This document shows, piece after piece, positions 7,338-9,029 of a stretch of 9,029 bases of DNA. The translations under genes and the position numbers were made by a program. The DNA comes from Methylococcaceae bacterium (GTDB lineage Bacteria; Pseudomonadota; Gammaproteobacteria; Methylococcales; Methylomonadaceae), in assembly GCA_009925045.1 (NCBI GenBank), contig RFQK01000045.1, positions 1-9,029 on the forward strand. The letters are read 5' to 3'. Below the pieces are notes generated by a model that had not been told where the DNA came from, did not search any database, and saw nothing but the letters and a program-made list of their open reading frames with translations. Position 1 is the first letter of the stretch. Every line of letters starts with the position of its first letter.

Positions 7338-7876
7338 TATTCGTAGAGATTGTCAGTCAGATCCGGTGCCGCAGGCAGTGTTTCACGCGCCAGCCTATGG
7401 GCATAATCATTACCCGACGCAGATGGAGTGGATTGCATGATGTCCGCATGCACAGCCCGAAAAGCCCCATCGAAATCGGCGTTCACAAAACTCATTGCCA
7501 ATTGCTGACACAGATAATACAGCGCCGCATAGTCGCGCGTTTCACCAGAACAACATTGCTGAATCCGTTCAGACAAGGCTTTGGCCACCGACAAAACCGA
7601 ACCGTCCTGACGCCATGTCACAGAGACTTTGAGCAAATCATCGCCACGACAGGCAATTGCCGCCAACGCGTTATAGGCCAGATCGACTAATCCCGCCAGT
7701 AACTTAGCCATATCACTCACGACTATCGCATGCAGGCTATCCTGACCAGCTTGCATAAGCAAGGTTTGACGCATCACAATATCCATGTCGCTTAGGTGGG
7801 CTGTTTCTGGATATTCAGGTTGTGGGATACCCAACTGGCGATGAAATTCCCGAACTAATTCTAAATGTGTATTCAT
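7337..7876 (-). CDS. MazG/PRA-PH-like protein with an apparently degenerate active site
   Basis: This 179-residue protein lies between parC and glxR. The N-terminus LVREFHRQLGIPQPEYP (7-23) and a late AFRAVHADIMQS (138-149) match the opening and closing helices of all-alpha MazG/phosphoribosyl-ATP pyrophosphohydrolase-like proteins, whose enzymes hydrolyse nucleoside triphosphates using acidic ligands in EExxE and ExxxD-type helices. Here the first of those helices reads LLMQAGQD, with Met-Gln and Gln at the expected Glu positions, and the second keeps mainly one Asp (GLVDLAY, Asp65). About 55 residues are inserted before the closing helix. It may be a regulatory or inactive relative; the assignment is by motif memory only. 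The ATG at 7876 is preferred, with GGGA 8 bases upstream; an in-frame GTG at 7894 would add 6 residues but overlaps its own GAGGG. It starts 30 bases after parC. Confidence 0.6.
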   Translation of the reverse strand: MNTHLELVREFHRQLGIPQPEYPETAHLSDMDIVMRQTLLMQAGQDSLHAIVVSDMAKLLAGLVDLAYNALAAIACRGDDLLKVSVTWRQDGSVLSVAKALSERIQQCCSGETRDYAALYYLCQQLAMSFVNADFDGAFRAVHADIMQSTPSASGNDYAHRLARETLPAAPDLTDNLYE

Positions 7877-7906
7877 AGCATTATTCCCATGCACCCCTCA
7901 GCTGCT

Positions 7907-9028
7907 CTATGACTTGATGACTTCCAAACCATCAATTTTTTGAAAGCCTCTCGGTAATAAAGCGCCCCGTTGCGCGCGTTGACCACTGTACTGCTCTAAA
8001 TCAGAGGCTTTTAGCGTCAGATGACGTTTACCCGATAAGACTTTAAGTTCATCGCCTGCGCCTAAAGCAACTACCGCCGATACCGCGTCACGTCCACTGC
8101 TTAACTCAGCAGCCGGGATCTGGATCAGTTTATTACCCTTGCCTTTGGCCAATTCCGGCAAATCGGCAGCAGGAAACACTAATAGCCTGCCCTGTAAGGT
8201 CACTACCGCCAATCTATCGGATGGATCATGGATAGTTTCGGGAGGAAGGACGCGGCCTTTATCTGGTAGGGATAACACCGCCTTACCGGCTTTATTTTTG
8301 CTTGCTAACTCGTCAAATTTAACTCTAAAGCCATAACCCGCTGTGCTATACATCAAACACATAGCCTGCGGCTGACCGGTAAACACAGAGCTAAACACAC
8401 TGCCAGCCGGCGGATTCAAGCGACCGGTTAAAGGCTCACCCTGACTTCGCGCTGAAGGCAAATCGTGGGTGGTAATACTATAAACCCGACCGGTGGAATC
8501 CAGAATATACGCAGGTTGGGTCGTGCGTCCTCGTGCCGAAGCCAAATAGCTATCACCAGCACGATAGCTCAGACTTTCGACTTCTATGTCATAACCCTTA
8601 GCTGCACGAATCCAGCCTTTTTCGGACAAAATGATGGTTACAGGCTCATTGGCAATTAATTCGCTGGCATCCATTGCCTGAGCAGCACCCCGCTCAACAA
8701 TCGGTGAACGCCGCGCGTCTCCGTATTTTTCCGCATCGCGCTCTATTTCTTTACGAATTAAACGATTCAGTAAATGCTCAGAGCCCAGGGTTTTTTCCAG
8801 AGCCTGACGTTCTTGCTCCAGTTCATCCTGTTCACCACGAATTTTCATTTCTTCCAGCTTAGCCAGGTGACGCAATTTCAATTCTAAAATTGCCTCAGCC
8901 TGAATATCGCTAAGCGCAAATCGCTCCATCAAAACCGACTTAGGATGATCTTCATAGCGAATGATAGCGATGACTTCATCAATATTGAGATAAGCAATCA
9001 GCAAACCTTCCAAAATATGCAAACGCGC
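7907..9028 (-). CDS. parC: DNA topoisomerase IV subunit A, C-terminal half (partial)
   Basis: The gene enters from the right edge and its start is outside the window; 373 codons are visible. Topoisomerase IV unlinks daughter chromosomes by cutting and passing duplex DNA. The fragment opens with [20 protein letters not shown], the end of the breakage-reunion domain. It continues through a charged helical stretch ([20 protein letters not shown]) to the conserved GDARRSPI. From about residue 120 follow the beta-pinwheel blades of the C-terminal DNA-wrapping domain ([27 protein letters not shown]). The catalytic tyrosine lies outside. The last blade has [20 protein letters not shown] is at most a weak relative of the GyrA box QRRGGKG, and its position near the C-terminus rather than in the first blade supports ParC over GyrA. 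It heads a probable operon with the MazG-like, glxR and hyi genes. Confidence 0.93.
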   Translation of the reverse strand, partial: ARLHILEGLLIAYLNIDEVIAIIRYEDHPKSVLMERFALSDIQAEAILELKLRHLAKLEEMKIRGEQDELEQERQALEKTLGSEHLLNRLIRKEIERDAEKYGDARRSPIVERGAAQAMDASELIANEPVTIILSEKGWIRAAKGYDIEVESLSYRAGDSYLASARGRTTQPAYILDSTGRVYSITTHDLPSARSQGEPLTGRLNPPAGSVFSSVFTGQPQAMCLMYSTAGYGFRVKFDELASKNKAGKAVLSLPDKGRVLPPETIHDPSDRLAVVTLQGRLLVFPAADLPELAKGKGNKLIQIPAAELSSGRDAVSAVVALGAGDELKVLSGKRHLTLKASDLEQYSGQRAQRGALLPRGFQKIDGLEVIKS

Positions 9029-9029
9029 C

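Overview
This window looks like ordinary chromosomal backbone of a gammaproteobacterium with a moderate base composition. The LexA tail, the stand-alone YqfO protein, the SSB with a DDDIPF tip, UvrA, ParC and a YajR-type transporter all have that character. The order uvrA / MFS transporter / ssb is one I recall from Pseudomonas-like genomes. A methylotrophic or otherwise environmental gammaproteobacterium is possible, but nothing here fixes the genus. I see no phage, insertion sequence, CRISPR array, tRNA or rRNA.

Left part (1-760, + strand): the last 64 codons of lexA, then a 50-codon gene for a small, probably membrane-anchored protein, then a YqfO/NIF3-like gene. The gaps are 16 and 6 bases, so this is probably one transcription unit under LexA autoregulation. 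It ends at a strong hairpin that also serves ssb arriving from the other side.

Middle part (726-5697): ssb and a YajR-like major facilitator transporter with a C-terminal YAM-type domain are read leftward. uvrA is read rightward from a 170-base divergent intergenic region. That region holds a plausible uvrA promoter with an A/T-rich upstream tract and an uncharacterised TACTAG-N9-CTAGTA palindrome inside its spacer. No Escherichia-type CTG-N10-CAG SOS box is present there. lexA, ssb and uvrA, all DNA-damage-response or repair genes, therefore sit within about 5.7 kb.

Right part (5694-9029, - strand): the C-terminal half of parC is followed in the same direction by a MazG/PRA-PH-like gene that seems to lack the usual acidic metal ligands, then glxR (tartronate semialdehyde reductase) and hyi (hydroxypyruvate isomerase). 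Gaps are 30 bases, a 1-base TAATG overlap and 3 bases, which suggests one coupled operon joining topoisomerase IV to hydroxypyruvate/tartronate semialdehyde/glycerate interconversion. hyi and uvrA converge and share a TTAA at their stop codons.

The points most worth checking are the small protein in the position that sulA occupies after lexA in pseudomonads, the palindrome in the uvrA promoter, the degenerate MazG-like protein in the parC operon, and the start codons of uvrA and the transporter.
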